A stretch of 28,829 nt of DNA from an uncultured Bacilli bacterium (GTDB taxonomy: Bacteria > Bacillota_I > Bacilli_A > RF39 > UBA660): assembly GCA_947631525.1 (NCBI GenBank), contig CANRLQ010000002.1:1-28829 (forward strand), written 5' to 3'. This document shows positions 7,223 to 14,174 of this stretch, in pieces. The translations under genes and the position numbers were made by a program. The first letter of the stretch is position 1, and the number at the start of each line of letters is the position of its first letter. The notes beneath the pieces are model-generated. The model did not search any database and was not told the origin of the DNA. It worked only from the letters and a program-made list of their open reading frames with translations.

Positions 7223-7858
7223 ATGGAAAAAAGTAATATTAAAAATATTGATATTAATTACTTGAATAGTATTGGTTTTAAAGATAATCAAATTAATCAA
7301 ATTTATGACCTAATTAATAAGGGTATTAAAGAAAAACTATATACTAAAATTCATTTTCCATATCATAATTTAGAACATATTGAGAGAGTATTATGTTATT
7401 GTATTTGGATATTAAATATGAAAATTAGTAGAGGGGAAATTTTAAGAGAAATAAATGTTTTATTATACTCTGCCTTATATCATGACTGTGGTAGAAATTT
7501 GTTTGTTTCGAATAAAAAACACGGAATTGTTGGAGCAAAAATTGCTAAAGAAAAAATAAAAAATGATTTTAATGATAAAGATTCAAAAATAGTGGAACTA
7601 TTAATTGAAACTCATGCTAAACCAAGTGATATTGTTGATTTTAAAAATTATATATTTAGTGAAAAGGAAAAAGAAAACATTCAAATATTATCAAATATTT
7701 TAAAAGATGCAGATGCTCTTGATAGAAATAGAATTAAAATATTTAAATTTGCTCAGTGTAATCCTAATTATTTAAGAACTAATGAGGCTAAAAAAATATA
7801 CCATGAAAGTAACATATTTTTAGAAAATTATGAGAAAGCAAAAGATATAATGAAATAA
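7223..7858 (+). CDS. HD-domain phosphohydrolase
   Basis: The protein has the HD metal-phosphohydrolase pattern. Numbered from the alternative upstream start at 7214, it shows YHNLEHIERV (His51, His55), the doublet LYHDCGR (His90-Asp91), ETHAKP (His134) and KDADALDR (Asp165/167/170). These supply the usual H...HD...H/D metal ligands. Members cleave phosphomonoesters or phosphodiesters of nucleotides; the substrate here is unknown. ATG 7223 is preferred because MEKSNIKN begins right after the preceding stop (7219-7221); ATG 7214 would overlap that gene by 8 nt. Length is 211 residues, cytoplasmic. The tight coupling to the 6511 gene suggests that the two products act together. Catalytic class is fairly sure; pathway is not. 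Confidence 0.8.
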   Translation: MEKSNIKNIDINYLNSIGFKDNQINQIYDLINKGIKEKLYTKIHFPYHNLEHIERVLCYCIWILNMKISRGEILREINVLLYSALYHDCGRNLFVSNKKHGIVGAKIAKEKIKNDFNDKDSKIVELLIETHAKPSDIVDFKNYIFSEKEKENIQILSNILKDADALDRNRIKIFKFAQCNPNYLRTNEAKKIYHESNIFLENYEKAKDIMK

Positions 7859-8000
7859 TTTAAAAGTTAATTTTTTTGTTTAGTAAAATTCATGGTTTGT
7901 ATAATAAAGGTATAAATATAATTTTAACTGTTTTTCCTTTAATTATTCCTTTTGATGTACTATTTTATATAAGTTAAAGGAATATATTCATAAAAATAAT

Positions 8001-8609
8001 TTATTTTTTGTATAATTTTTTATTACCCAAGTTATTTATTTCATAATATACCTTTTTTAGATAAGTATCAGGAACTTTATTATCTGAAAATTTAATTAAT
8101 TCTGGACAAACTTTTAAGATGTGTTCCTCATATTCTGGTGGATTGTTACTATATCCTGTACAATAAGATCCACAATATCTATCAGGATGGTAATAGGTAT
8201 AACCATATATATATTTAAGTTTTTCATCGTTTAAATTTAATACATCATAATAAGTATAATTTTCATAACAAATATATCCAGTAGCCAAGGTAAACCAATT
8301 GCTTGTTGTTTTTTCAAGATTTCTAATTGTAATATATTTTTTTGAATTTAGACTAATGACATAACAATTAGTAATATCTATTTTATAATTAAATATTTTT
8401 AATTCTTCATCAAAATTAGAGTTAATAAAGTTTTTTAATTCTTTAATTTCAGTTTTTAATGATTTTATAATATCTTTATTTTGAGATATTACACTATTAA
8501 TTTCATTTAATTCTTGCTCTTTTTGATATATTTCATTATTAATTTCATTTAATTCTTGTTCTTTTTCATATATTTTATTATTAAGTTCATTTATCTTTTT
8601 TTTAATCAT
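8001..8609 (-). CDS. Coiled-coil protein of unknown function
   Basis: The 202-residue protein has an N-terminal coiled coil (residues ~1-65) of tandem 14-residue units (INNEIYQKEQELNE), then a globular C-terminal part rich in Tyr with a YCGSYCTGYSNN segment and no family I recognise. There is no signal peptide or membrane helix. The start is supported by AAAGGAG (minus strand, 8621-8627) 11 nt upstream and by a near-ideal promoter at 8642-8670. It converges with the HD gene. Two close Cys residues in CGSYC could bind metal or form a disulfide, but this is only a possibility. Confidence 0.6.
   Translation of the reverse strand: MIKKKINELNNKIYEKEQELNEINNEIYQKEQELNEINSVISQNKDIIKSLKTEIKELKNFINSNFDEELKIFNYKIDITNCYVISLNSKKYITIRNLEKTTSNWFTLATGYICYENYTYYDVLNLNDEKLKYIYGYTYYHPDRYCGSYCTGYSNNPPEYEEHILKVCPELIKFSDNKVPDTYLKKVYYEINNLGNKKLYKK
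8496..8593. repeat. 42-nt direct repeat inside the coiled-coil gene
   Basis: Units start at 8496, 8538 and (partial) 8580, giving a strict 42-nt period with few mismatches. 42 nt is 14 codons, or two heptads, so unit gain or loss would keep both reading frame and coiled-coil register. Confidence 0.85.
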
Positions 8610-8641
8610 ATTTTTTTATTCTCCTTTTTTAGAATAACAAT

Positions 8642-8670
8642 AGTATAACATAATTATTTAGTGATGTAAA
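8642..8670 (-). promoter_or_regulatory. Promoter of the coiled-coil gene
   Basis: On the minus strand, TTTACA (8670-8665) and TATACT (8647-8642) are separated by 17 nt, with TG one base before the -10. It lies ~33 nt upstream of the start codon. Confidence 0.8.
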
Positions 8671-8813
8671 TTTACTTTATTTATAATATGGTAATTTAAT
8701 AGACTAATAATAATTATTATGCTAAAATATTTATAAGTTAAGAATCATATGTTATGTAATTTGAATAATAGATTTTTGTATTGATTTTAATAATTAGATA
8801 TGAGGAGAATACT

Positions 8814-9254
8814 ATGATAAATGTTAAGTTAGTGAGTGAAAATAATAATTATTTTAGAAAATGGATTATAGAAGAATGGAAACACCATAATACTGTTGAT
8901 CCAATATACAAGTTAATCATCAAAAAACCTGAAGAATTAAGTTTTGAAAACAATGAGAAATATTATAAAATAATATCTAATAATAAAGAAGTTGGTTTCG
9001 TAGGAATTAAAGAATATGAAAATGAAATATATTTATATAGATTTTATATTAGTAATCAATATAGAAATAATGGAATAGGCACAGAGGTTTTAAAACAATT
9101 AATTGATATGGCTAAGAAACAAAATAAAGATATATCTTTAGAGGTTATGGGTAACAATGAACGTGCTAGAAAGTTATATGAAAAGATAGGTTTTAAAATA
9201 CATTATACAAAAATGGTATTAAAAGTTAATAACATTGTTTATAAAAGTAATTAA
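8814..9254 (+). CDS. GNAT-family N-acetyltransferase
   Basis: The 146-residue protein has GNAT motif A, FYISNQYRNNGIGTEVL, where QYRNNGIG is the acetyl-CoA pyrophosphate-binding Q/RxxGxG/A loop. Motif B follows: LEVMGNNERARKLYEKIGF, typical of the C-terminal end of RimI-like and small-molecule acetyltransferases. An N-terminal half with EVGFVGIKEYENEIYLYRF gives the central beta strands. The acceptor substrate cannot be told. ATG 8814 is chosen because AGGAG (8803-8807) precedes it by 6 nt; the upstream TTG at 8781 has none. No sharp promoter is seen in the ~140 nt upstream apart from TGCTAAAAT near 8720, which would leave a long leader. No terminator is evident after it. Confidence 0.9.
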   Translation: MINVKLVSENNNYFRKWIIEEWKHHNTVDPIYKLIIKKPEELSFENNEKYYKIISNNKEVGFVGIKEYENEIYLYRFYISNQYRNNGIGTEVLKQLIDMAKKQNKDISLEVMGNNERARKLYEKIGFKIHYTKMVLKVNNIVYKSN

Positions 9255-9285
9255 AAAGCAAATTTAATAAAATTATAGAAAATTA

Positions 9286-9314
9286 TTGACAATTAATAAT
9301 AAAACTGTTATTAT
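9286..9314 (+). promoter_or_regulatory. Promoter of the 9342 gene
   Basis: TTGACA (9286-9291), 17-nt spacer, TATTAT (9309-9314) with TG one base upstream. GGGGG (9330-9334) is the ribosome binding site. Confidence 0.85.
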
Positions 9315-9341
9315 ATACCACATGAAAAAGGGGGAATACTA

Positions 9342-9683
9342 ATGATAATCAATGAATATGAAAGTGAAAATGGAATTATTAAGAAAGAAACTTATAGGGA
9401 AGAATATAGTGTATTTTTAAATGAATCTAAGAAAAAATTAGAAGAAATCGCAGCTATAAATGAATTTTTATATAAAAATAGGACATTAGCTGAAAAATTA
9501 ATCTGTAAATTACACTTAGATTATCCAACAAAACAACAATGTAATAGAAGAAAACAACAACTTCATGAAGAGTTAAAAAGATTAAATCAAGCAGAAATTT
9601 ATTACTTTGAAGAAGAATTTGATTTAGAAAAAAGACGAGATAAAATAAAACAAAAGAAAAAAACAAATTTAATTTTAAAATAA
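9342..9683 (+). CDS. Small charged, probably helical protein of unknown function
   Basis: I do not recognise this 113-residue protein. It is rich in Lys and Glu and looks largely alpha-helical (residues ~25-105), with no membrane segment, Cys cluster or nucleotide motif. It has strong expression signals: a near-consensus promoter, a GGGGG ribosome binding site 7 nt before the ATG, and a terminator whose first stem bases overlap its stop codon. It therefore looks like a real monocistronic gene rather than a chance frame. Confidence 0.6.
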   Translation: MIINEYESENGIIKKETYREEYSVFLNESKKKLEEIAAINEFLYKNRTLAEKLICKLHLDYPTKQQCNRRKQQLHEELKRLNQAEIYYFEEEFDLEKRRDKIKQKKKTNLILK

Positions 9684-9703
9684 ACGAGATTTTTCTCGTT
9701 TTT
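9682..9703 (+). terminator. Compact terminator after the 9342 gene
   Basis: Stem AAACGAGA (9682-9689) and TCTCGTTT (9694-9701) with a TTTT loop and a T-run at 9699-9703. It starts within the stop codon. Confidence 0.9.
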
Positions 9704-9704
9704 A

Positions 9705-9726
9705 TGTTATCATAATAATAGGTGAT
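9705..9726 (+). promoter_or_regulatory. Short-leader promoter and RBS for the GH5 gene
   Basis: Extended -10 TGTTATCAT (9705-9713) followed by AGGTGAT (9720-9726); the -10 ends 16 nt before the ATG at 9730. This is one case of a module repeated in the window (see findings). Confidence 0.65.
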
Positions 9727-9729
9727 AAA

Positions 9730-10734
9730 ATGAAAAAATTTTTAATAGTATGTTTAGTTATTCTTTCAATTACAGGATGTGGATATAATAAAAAACAAGA
9801 AAAAATTATAAATCCACCTAAAAAAGAAACAATTGAAAAAAATGACTTTGTTTCATATAATGGATTATTAAGAATAAACGATACTAATATTGTAAATCAA
9901 TATGGTGAAATTATTCAATTGAAAGGAATAAGTTCCCATGGTATTCAGTGGTATGGGGATTATATAAATGAAGAAAATTTAAAAACATTAAAAAATGATT
10001 GGGGAGTAAATGTATTTAGAATAGCTATGTATACGGATGAAGGTGGGTATTTAACTGATTCAAGTATTGAAGATAAAGTAAATAAATATGTAGAAATGAT
10101 AATTAAACAAGATATGTATGTAATAATTGATTGGCACATTTTAAAGGATAATGATCCAATGGCAAATATTGATAAATCTAAACAATTTTTTGAAAGAATG
10201 GCAAAAAAATATAAAAATGTTCCCAATGTTATATTTGAAATATGTAATGAACCAAATGGTAATGTAACATGGAAAGATAATATAAAACCTTATGCTGAAG
10301 AAATAATTAAAATCATTAGAAAATATACTACTAATATTATAGTCGTAGGGACAAGTACTTGGAGTCAAGATGTAGATATAGCTGCAGATGATCCACTAAA
10401 TTATTCTAATATTGCTTATGCTTGTCATTTTTATGCAGGAACGCACACTAGTTGGTTAAGAGATAAAATAGATTATGCATTAAATAAAAAAATAGCTATT
10501 TTTGTAACAGAATGGGGAACAAGTAGTGCTGATGGAAATGGAGGAGTATTTTTAGATGAATCAAAAAGATGGTTAGATTATCTAAACTCTAAAAAAATTA
10601 GTTGGATTAATTGGTCTTTATCAGATAAACAGGAATCATCAGCAATTTTAAAACCAGGTTCTACTAATATTAGTGATGTTAATTTATCAGAAAGTGGAAA
10701 ATTCATAAAAGAACAAATAAAAAAGGAAGTATAG
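9730..10734 (+). CDS. Lipoprotein glycoside hydrolase family 5 (endoglucanase-like)
   Basis: The 334-residue protein begins with a lipoprotein signal (MKKFLIVCLVILSITGC, lipobox ITGC with Cys17), so it should be exported and anchored to the outer face of the membrane. The GH5 (beta/alpha)8 domain follows after a ~25-residue spacer: GISSHGIQWYG (67-76), NVFRIAMYT with Arg97, VIIDWHIL with His136, FEICNEPNG with acid/base Glu174, ACHFYAGTH with His233, and the nucleophile in FVTEWGTSS, Glu261. This is the layout of GH5 subfamily 2 endoglucanases, which cut beta-1,4-glucan. No carbohydrate-binding module or dockerin is present. All catalytic residues are kept. Actual substrate (cellulose, mixed-linkage glucan or other) is inferred from family only. 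A bidirectional terminator separates it from the convergent SGNH gene. Confidence 0.92.
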   Translation: MKKFLIVCLVILSITGCGYNKKQEKIINPPKKETIEKNDFVSYNGLLRINDTNIVNQYGEIIQLKGISSHGIQWYGDYINEENLKTLKNDWGVNVFRIAMYTDEGGYLTDSSIEDKVNKYVEMIIKQDMYVIIDWHILKDNDPMANIDKSKQFFERMAKKYKNVPNVIFEICNEPNGNVTWKDNIKPYAEEIIKIIRKYTTNIIVVGTSTWSQDVDIAADDPLNYSNIAYACHFYAGTHTSWLRDKIDYALNKKIAIFVTEWGTSSADGNGGVFLDESKRWLDYLNSKKISWINWSLSDKQESSAILKPGSTNISDVNLSESGKFIKEQIKKEV

Positions 10735-10750
10735 TAACACTTCCTTTTTT
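10719..10750. terminator. Bidirectional terminator between GH5 and SGNH genes
   Basis: Stem AAAAAAGGAAGT (10719-10730) and ACTTCCTTTTTT (10739-10750), 12 bp perfect, with an 8-nt loop that contains the GH5 stop codon. T-runs follow on both strands. The SGNH stop overlaps its right edge. Confidence 0.9.
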
Positions 10751-11415
10751 TATTCATCAATATATTTTTGTAAAGTTTTTGTAACTTTAAAGTATCCTAA
10801 GTCAGTTAAATGTAGTCCTTCTTTAGTATATACTTCTTTTAATCTTCCTTCTTCATCAATTAAGGATTTAAATACATCAATATACGTTACATTATAATTT
10901 TTACATAATTTTTTAATTTTTTTATTCATTTTTTTAATTTCCTCATTATTAACAGATGAATTGAATGAATATTTATTTTCCTCAAACATATGCCAATTTA
11001 TTGGATAAATTGATTCAACATAAATTTTGGTTTTTTTATTATTTTCTTGTATACCTTTAATAATTTTTTCAATGTTAGTTAAAATTTTATCATTATTTGT
11101 ACCATGATTCATATCATTAATTCCTATTAAAAGAAATACTTTAGATGGATTATATCTATATACATCTTTATCAATTCTTTCTAATAATTTGTCAGTTCTA
11201 TCTCCATCTATACCACTATTTATAACATTATTTTCACTAAAAAATTCTTCAATTTTGTATCTATTTGTTATTGAATCACCAAAAAAAACTATATTTTCTG
11301 GTAATTCACAACTATTTTCTTTATTTATTGAAAGTAGAACAATATTTAATCCTATAGATATTATTAGTAAAATTAATAAATATGTAACCTTAAAATTTTT
11401 GATATATTTTTTCAT
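10750..11415 (-). CDS. Membrane-anchored SGNH/GDSL hydrolase
   Basis: The 221-residue protein has an N-terminal membrane helix (residues ~11-30) that places the catalytic domain outside. The SGNH blocks are present: FFGDSIT with Ser48, SGIDGDRT with Gly68, LIGINDMNHG with Asn100, and EGLHLTDLG with His202. The family places Asp three residues before this His; here it is Glu199. Such enzymes are esterases or lipases, many acting on acyl or acetyl groups of polysaccharides or cell-wall polymers. The substrate is unknown. Convergence with the extracellular GH5 gene suggests, without proving, a role in glycan processing. The start has GAGGT 7 nt upstream (11422-11426) and a good promoter. Confidence 0.88.
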   Translation of the reverse strand: MKKYIKNFKVTYLLILLIISIGLNIVLLSINKENSCELPENIVFFGDSITNRYKIEEFFSENNVINSGIDGDRTDKLLERIDKDVYRYNPSKVFLLIGINDMNHGTNNDKILTNIEKIIKGIQENNKKTKIYVESIYPINWHMFEENKYSFNSSVNNEEIKKMNKKIKKLCKNYNVTYIDVFKSLIDEEGRLKEVYTKEGLHLTDLGYFKVTKTLQKYIDE

Positions 11416-11437
11416 ATAATTACCTCACTGGTAATTT

Positions 11438-11465
11438 ATTATAACATATAAATTTATAAAGTAAA
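11438..11465 (-). promoter_or_regulatory. Promoter of the SGNH gene
   Basis: Minus strand TTTACT (11465-11460), 16-nt spacer, TATAAT (11443-11438), with TG one base before the -10. The leader is about 16 nt. Confidence 0.75.
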
Positions 11466-11480
11466 TACTATAAATAAAAT

Positions 11481-11855
11481 TTAATTATTTCTTTCTCTTT
11501 TTTTGTTTATACCAATAATACTTCCAAAAACACATGATATAGATATTATTATATAATATAGAATATTTTTCACTTCAAATTTATTATCAAATGCTAAATA
11601 TTGAAATAAAATTAAAATAATTAAAAAAATAATACTTAGCTTTAATCCTTCTAGCCAACCTTTTTGATTACTATTTCTTCCTATATAAAAACCACCAATA
11701 AATAAAGATATTATAGGTGTTAATAATTTTAATGTATTACATAAAGAAGAACCAATAATATTAAAATAATTTAAAATAGTAGTAAATAAAATTAAAATAA
11801 TTAAAGAAAATATTATAAATCCAATACTAATTGATATATTTTTTAAATAATTCAT
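11481..11855 (-). CDS. TIGR04086-family membrane protein
   Basis: This 124-residue protein has four predicted membrane helices (~9-31, 39-59, 67-89, 95-116). It carries the family marks: FIGGFYIGRNSNQKGWLEGL, a Gly-rich segment at the end of helix 2 followed by a basic turn and KGW-GL at the start of helix 3, as in the YrzE/TIGR04086 family of Bacillota. Function is unknown for the family. AGGAGGG (minus strand, 11861-11867) precedes the ATG. It is divergent from the DUF421 gene, and the short shared upstream region holds an inverted repeat (GAATAAAA-A-TTTTATTC, 11884-11900) that could be an operator. Confidence 0.72.
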   Translation of the reverse strand: MNYLKNISISIGFIIFSLIILILFTTILNYFNIIGSSLCNTLKLLTPIISLFIGGFYIGRNSNQKGWLEGLKLSIIFLIILILFQYLAFDNKFEVKNILYYIIISISCVFGSIIGINKKRERNN

Positions 11856-11926
11856 AGAATCCCTCCTAATAAAAAATATTCTTGAATAAAAATTTTATTC
11901 ATTATCATAATAAAATAGGTGATAAT

Positions 11927-12556
11927 ATGTACATAAATATAATATTTAAGACTTTTTGCTTATATTTCTTTATTGTTTTTTGTTATCGTATAATGGGAAA
12001 AAAAGAAGTAGGAGAGTTAAGTATAATTGATCTTATTGTAACTATTCTAATTGCTGAGTTAGCAGCAATATGTATTGAAAAAGCAGATGAATCTATTTTT
12101 ATATCAATAGTTCCAATTATTGTTTTAGTTCTTATTCAAATAATACTTAGTTATATGAGTATTAAAAGTGAATCAATAAGAAATTTAGTTGATGGCAAAC
12201 CTAGTATCGTTATTAAAAAAGGTAAAGTTAATTTTAGTCAAATGACCAAACTAAGATATAGTTTAGATGATTTAATATCTCTGCTTAGAGAAAAAGGATA
12301 TAAAAGTATTGAAGAAGTAGATTATGCGATATTAGAAAATAGTGGGAATTTATCTGTTTTTAAAAAGAATACTGATTATCCTATGCCAATAATATTAGAT
12401 GGAGTTATAGATTATGATGTATTAAAAGATATAAATAAAGATGATAAGTGGATTTATAATTTATTAAAAAAAGAAAAAATAAAATTAGAAGAAGTTTTTT
12501 ATGCCTTTTATACAAAGAATAAAACCTATATTATTAAAAAAAGCGATTTAATTTAA
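11927..12556 (+). CDS. DUF421-family membrane protein (YetF/YcaP-like)
   Basis: The 209-residue protein has three N-terminal membrane helices (~4-20, 33-50, 57-78), with the family motif RIMGKKEVGELSIIDLIV between the first two. The soluble C-terminal domain begins at VDGKPSIVIKKGKVN, with LRYSLDDLISLLREKGY and YAILENSGNLSVFKK, all hallmarks of DUF421 (YetF/YkjA/YcaP). The biochemical role is not established; in Bacillus, members are spore or stress membrane proteins. ATG 11927 is chosen over 11882 because AGGTGAT sits just upstream (11917-11923). TATCAT (11903-11908) may be the -10. The last codons and stop form part of the terminator shared with the anti-sigma gene. Confidence 0.9.
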   Translation: MYINIIFKTFCLYFFIVFCYRIMGKKEVGELSIIDLIVTILIAELAAICIEKADESIFISIVPIIVLVLIQIILSYMSIKSESIRNLVDGKPSIVIKKGKVNFSQMTKLRYSLDDLISLLREKGYKSIEEVDYAILENSGNLSVFKKNTDYPMPIILDGVIDYDVLKDINKDDKWIYNLLKKEKIKLEEVFYAFYTKNKTYIIKKSDLI

Positions 12557-12564
12557 TCGCTTTT
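12539..12564. terminator. Bidirectional terminator between DUF421 and anti-sigma genes
   Basis: Stem AAAAGCGATT (12539-12548) and AATCGCTTTT (12555-12564), loop TAATTT. Both convergent genes end inside it. The left arm is coding sequence of the DUF421 gene. Confidence 0.85.
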
Positions 12565-13552
12565 AAATTGAAAAATTAACATCATTAATACTAATAGATT
12601 CAATTTCATCAATATTTGCAAATTTATCAGGATATCCAAATACAGAAGTACAACTTCCATCTTTATTTTCAGTATAATTTATATCTATATAAAGTGATTC
12701 ACTAAAACCATTTTTATAATTAACCTCAATAGATTCATATTGTTCTCCATATTCATCAAGATTATGAAGATTATTAATATCATTTACATTAAAGTTAACT
12801 GTAACCTCATATGGAGATACTGAAATATAATTTGTTTCCATTTTTAAATTATTTTTATCATATATAATTTTTTTAGTATTGATTTTTTTAGCTTTAATGT
12901 TATTTTTATTAATATCAAAATTAATATCATGATAAATATTATTAATAAAATATAATCTTAATGTTGCATTATTAATGCTTGAAAAATCTTCAAAGGTAAA
13001 ATCTAGTAAATAAGAAACAGTGTCATTATTTTCTTCTATAAGAGAGAAACCACTACTAGTATAAGAAACATTATCATTTGTTTCACGTATTAAATTACCT
13101 TTTTGATCATAACCAGTATCGATAATACTTTCATCAAATTGGTTACCTTTTGAAAGAAAAGCATTAGAAATAAAATTTTTTTTATTTTTTCCAATTATAT
13201 CCAATCTTACATATAAGGTATTTTCAGATGTAATGGTTTGAATTATTTTTATTTTCATATCATCAAATTCTTTTATGCTATTAATATCATTTCCTTCAAT
13301 TTGTTTTGCTGTTTCATCACTTATATAATATAATTCCCTAATTTTTTCATCCAATTTAAAATACTTAATTAAGGCATAGCTACTACCAATTGTAATTGTA
13401 AAGGTAAGTAGAATAGTGCATATAGATAAAGCTAATTTTCTAAAATTGATAACTTGTTGGTCATTTTTAGATTCAAGTATTCTATTCAGCATTTTTCTTT
13501 TATCATTTTCATCTAAACTAATTTTATCAATTGCTTTTTTAAATTTACTCAT
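12563..13552 (-). CDS. Membrane anti-sigma factor (DUF4179-like)
   Basis: The 329-residue protein has a short cytoplasmic N-terminus (~38 residues), one membrane helix (~39-62, LALSICTILLTFTITIGSSY) and a ~265-residue extracellular part rich in Asn and beta strands. This is the layout of Bacillota anti-sigma proteins paired with ECF factors, including DUF4179 proteins. Its start overlaps the sigma gene's last codons by 8 nt, so translation is probably coupled, as expected for a sigma/anti-sigma pair. The N-terminal segment (KKAIDKISLDENDKRKMLNRIL) should hold the sigma factor at the membrane, and the outer domain should sense an envelope signal. No protease-site motif can be named. Family assignment rests on architecture and context. 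Confidence 0.78.
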   Translation of the reverse strand: MSKFKKAIDKISLDENDKRKMLNRILESKNDQQVINFRKLALSICTILLTFTITIGSSYALIKYFKLDEKIRELYYISDETAKQIEGNDINSIKEFDDMKIKIIQTITSENTLYVRLDIIGKNKKNFISNAFLSKGNQFDESIIDTGYDQKGNLIRETNDNVSYTSSGFSLIEENNDTVSYLLDFTFEDFSSINNATLRLYFINNIYHDINFDINKNNIKAKKINTKKIIYDKNNLKMETNYISVSPYEVTVNFNVNDINNLHNLDEYGEQYESIEVNYKNGFSESLYIDINYTENKDGSCTSVFGYPDKFANIDEIESISINDVNFSI

Positions 13553-14021
13553 AATTTTCCTCCTCTATTATTTCTTTTAATATTTTTCTTCCTCTATTTA
13601 AGTAGGAATAAACGGTATTTTCTTTAGTATTTAATATTTTAGCTATTTCAACACAAGAATATCCTTCATAATAGTGCATATATATAGGAATTTTATATTT
13701 ATCAGGAAGACTTAAAACTTTACCTATAGTTTCATCATTTTTAATATCTTCTTTTAAATCAAAAGATAATTCTTGAGTTTTATTCCACCAATGTTTAACT
13801 TTATTTTTGCAATAATTATTAGTAACAGTAATAAACCAAGCTTTTTCATGATCTAAATTTTCAAATGTTACTTGTTTTTCTATTACTTTAATAAATATTG
13901 ATTGAATAGCATCTTCAATATCGCTTTTATTTCCCTTAAAAAAGATAAAACAAATTTTATAAATTCTATCTACATTTCTTTCATATAATTCTTCAATATA
14001 TTCTTGATTAACTTCTTTCAT
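13545..14021 (-). CDS. ECF-type RNA polymerase sigma factor
   Basis: The 158-residue protein has region 2 (residues ~8-75: YERNVDRIYKICFIFF, then DIEDAIQSIFIKVIEK and KAWFITVTNNYCKN, matching the ECF -10-binding helices) and region 4 (~105-155: LPDKYKIPIYMHYYEGYSCV, then the HTH EIAKILNTKENTVYSYLNRGRK). Length and lack of regions 1 and 3 are typical of ECF factors. It should drive an envelope-stress regulon when released by the downstream anti-sigma. GAAGGAG precedes the ATG. The upstream region reads TGTAACTTTT on the minus strand, similar to an ECF -35 element (TGAAAC/TGTAAC), but no matching CGT -10 element is seen, so autoregulation is unproved. Confidence 0.92.
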   Translation of the reverse strand: MKEVNQEYIEELYERNVDRIYKICFIFFKGNKSDIEDAIQSIFIKVIEKQVTFENLDHEKAWFITVTNNYCKNKVKHWWNKTQELSFDLKEDIKNDETIGKVLSLPDKYKIPIYMHYYEGYSCVEIAKILNTKENTVYSYLNRGRKILKEIIEEENYE

Positions 14022-14085
14022 ATTTTACTCCTTCATAATTAATACAAATTATAATGACATATCCTTGCAATTATTTTATCATAAA

Positions 14086-14114
14086 TTGTAAAAAAGTTAC
14101 ATTAATGATATAAT
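14086..14114 (+). promoter_or_regulatory. Promoter of the DUF1848-SDR unit
   Basis: TTGTAA (14086-14091), 17-nt spacer, extended -10 TGATATAAT (14106-14114). A TGTAA-N5-TTACA inverted repeat (about 14087-14101) overlaps the -35 and faces the ECF gene too, so it could be an operator for both. Confidence 0.7.
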
Positions 14115-14174
14115 TATTTATAATAGAATTTTAATAGAAAGGTTAAATTAATCAAGGATTAATTAAAGTGATTT

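Noticed and set aside
7934..7982. TTCCTTTAA ... TTAAAGGAA inverted repeat between convergent genes
   Set aside because: The 31-nt loop and lack of a T-run make it a poor terminator; no other role can be supported.
9454..10760. Antisense open frames across the 9342 and GH5 genes
   Set aside because: They are complements of clear coding genes, with no expression signals of their own.
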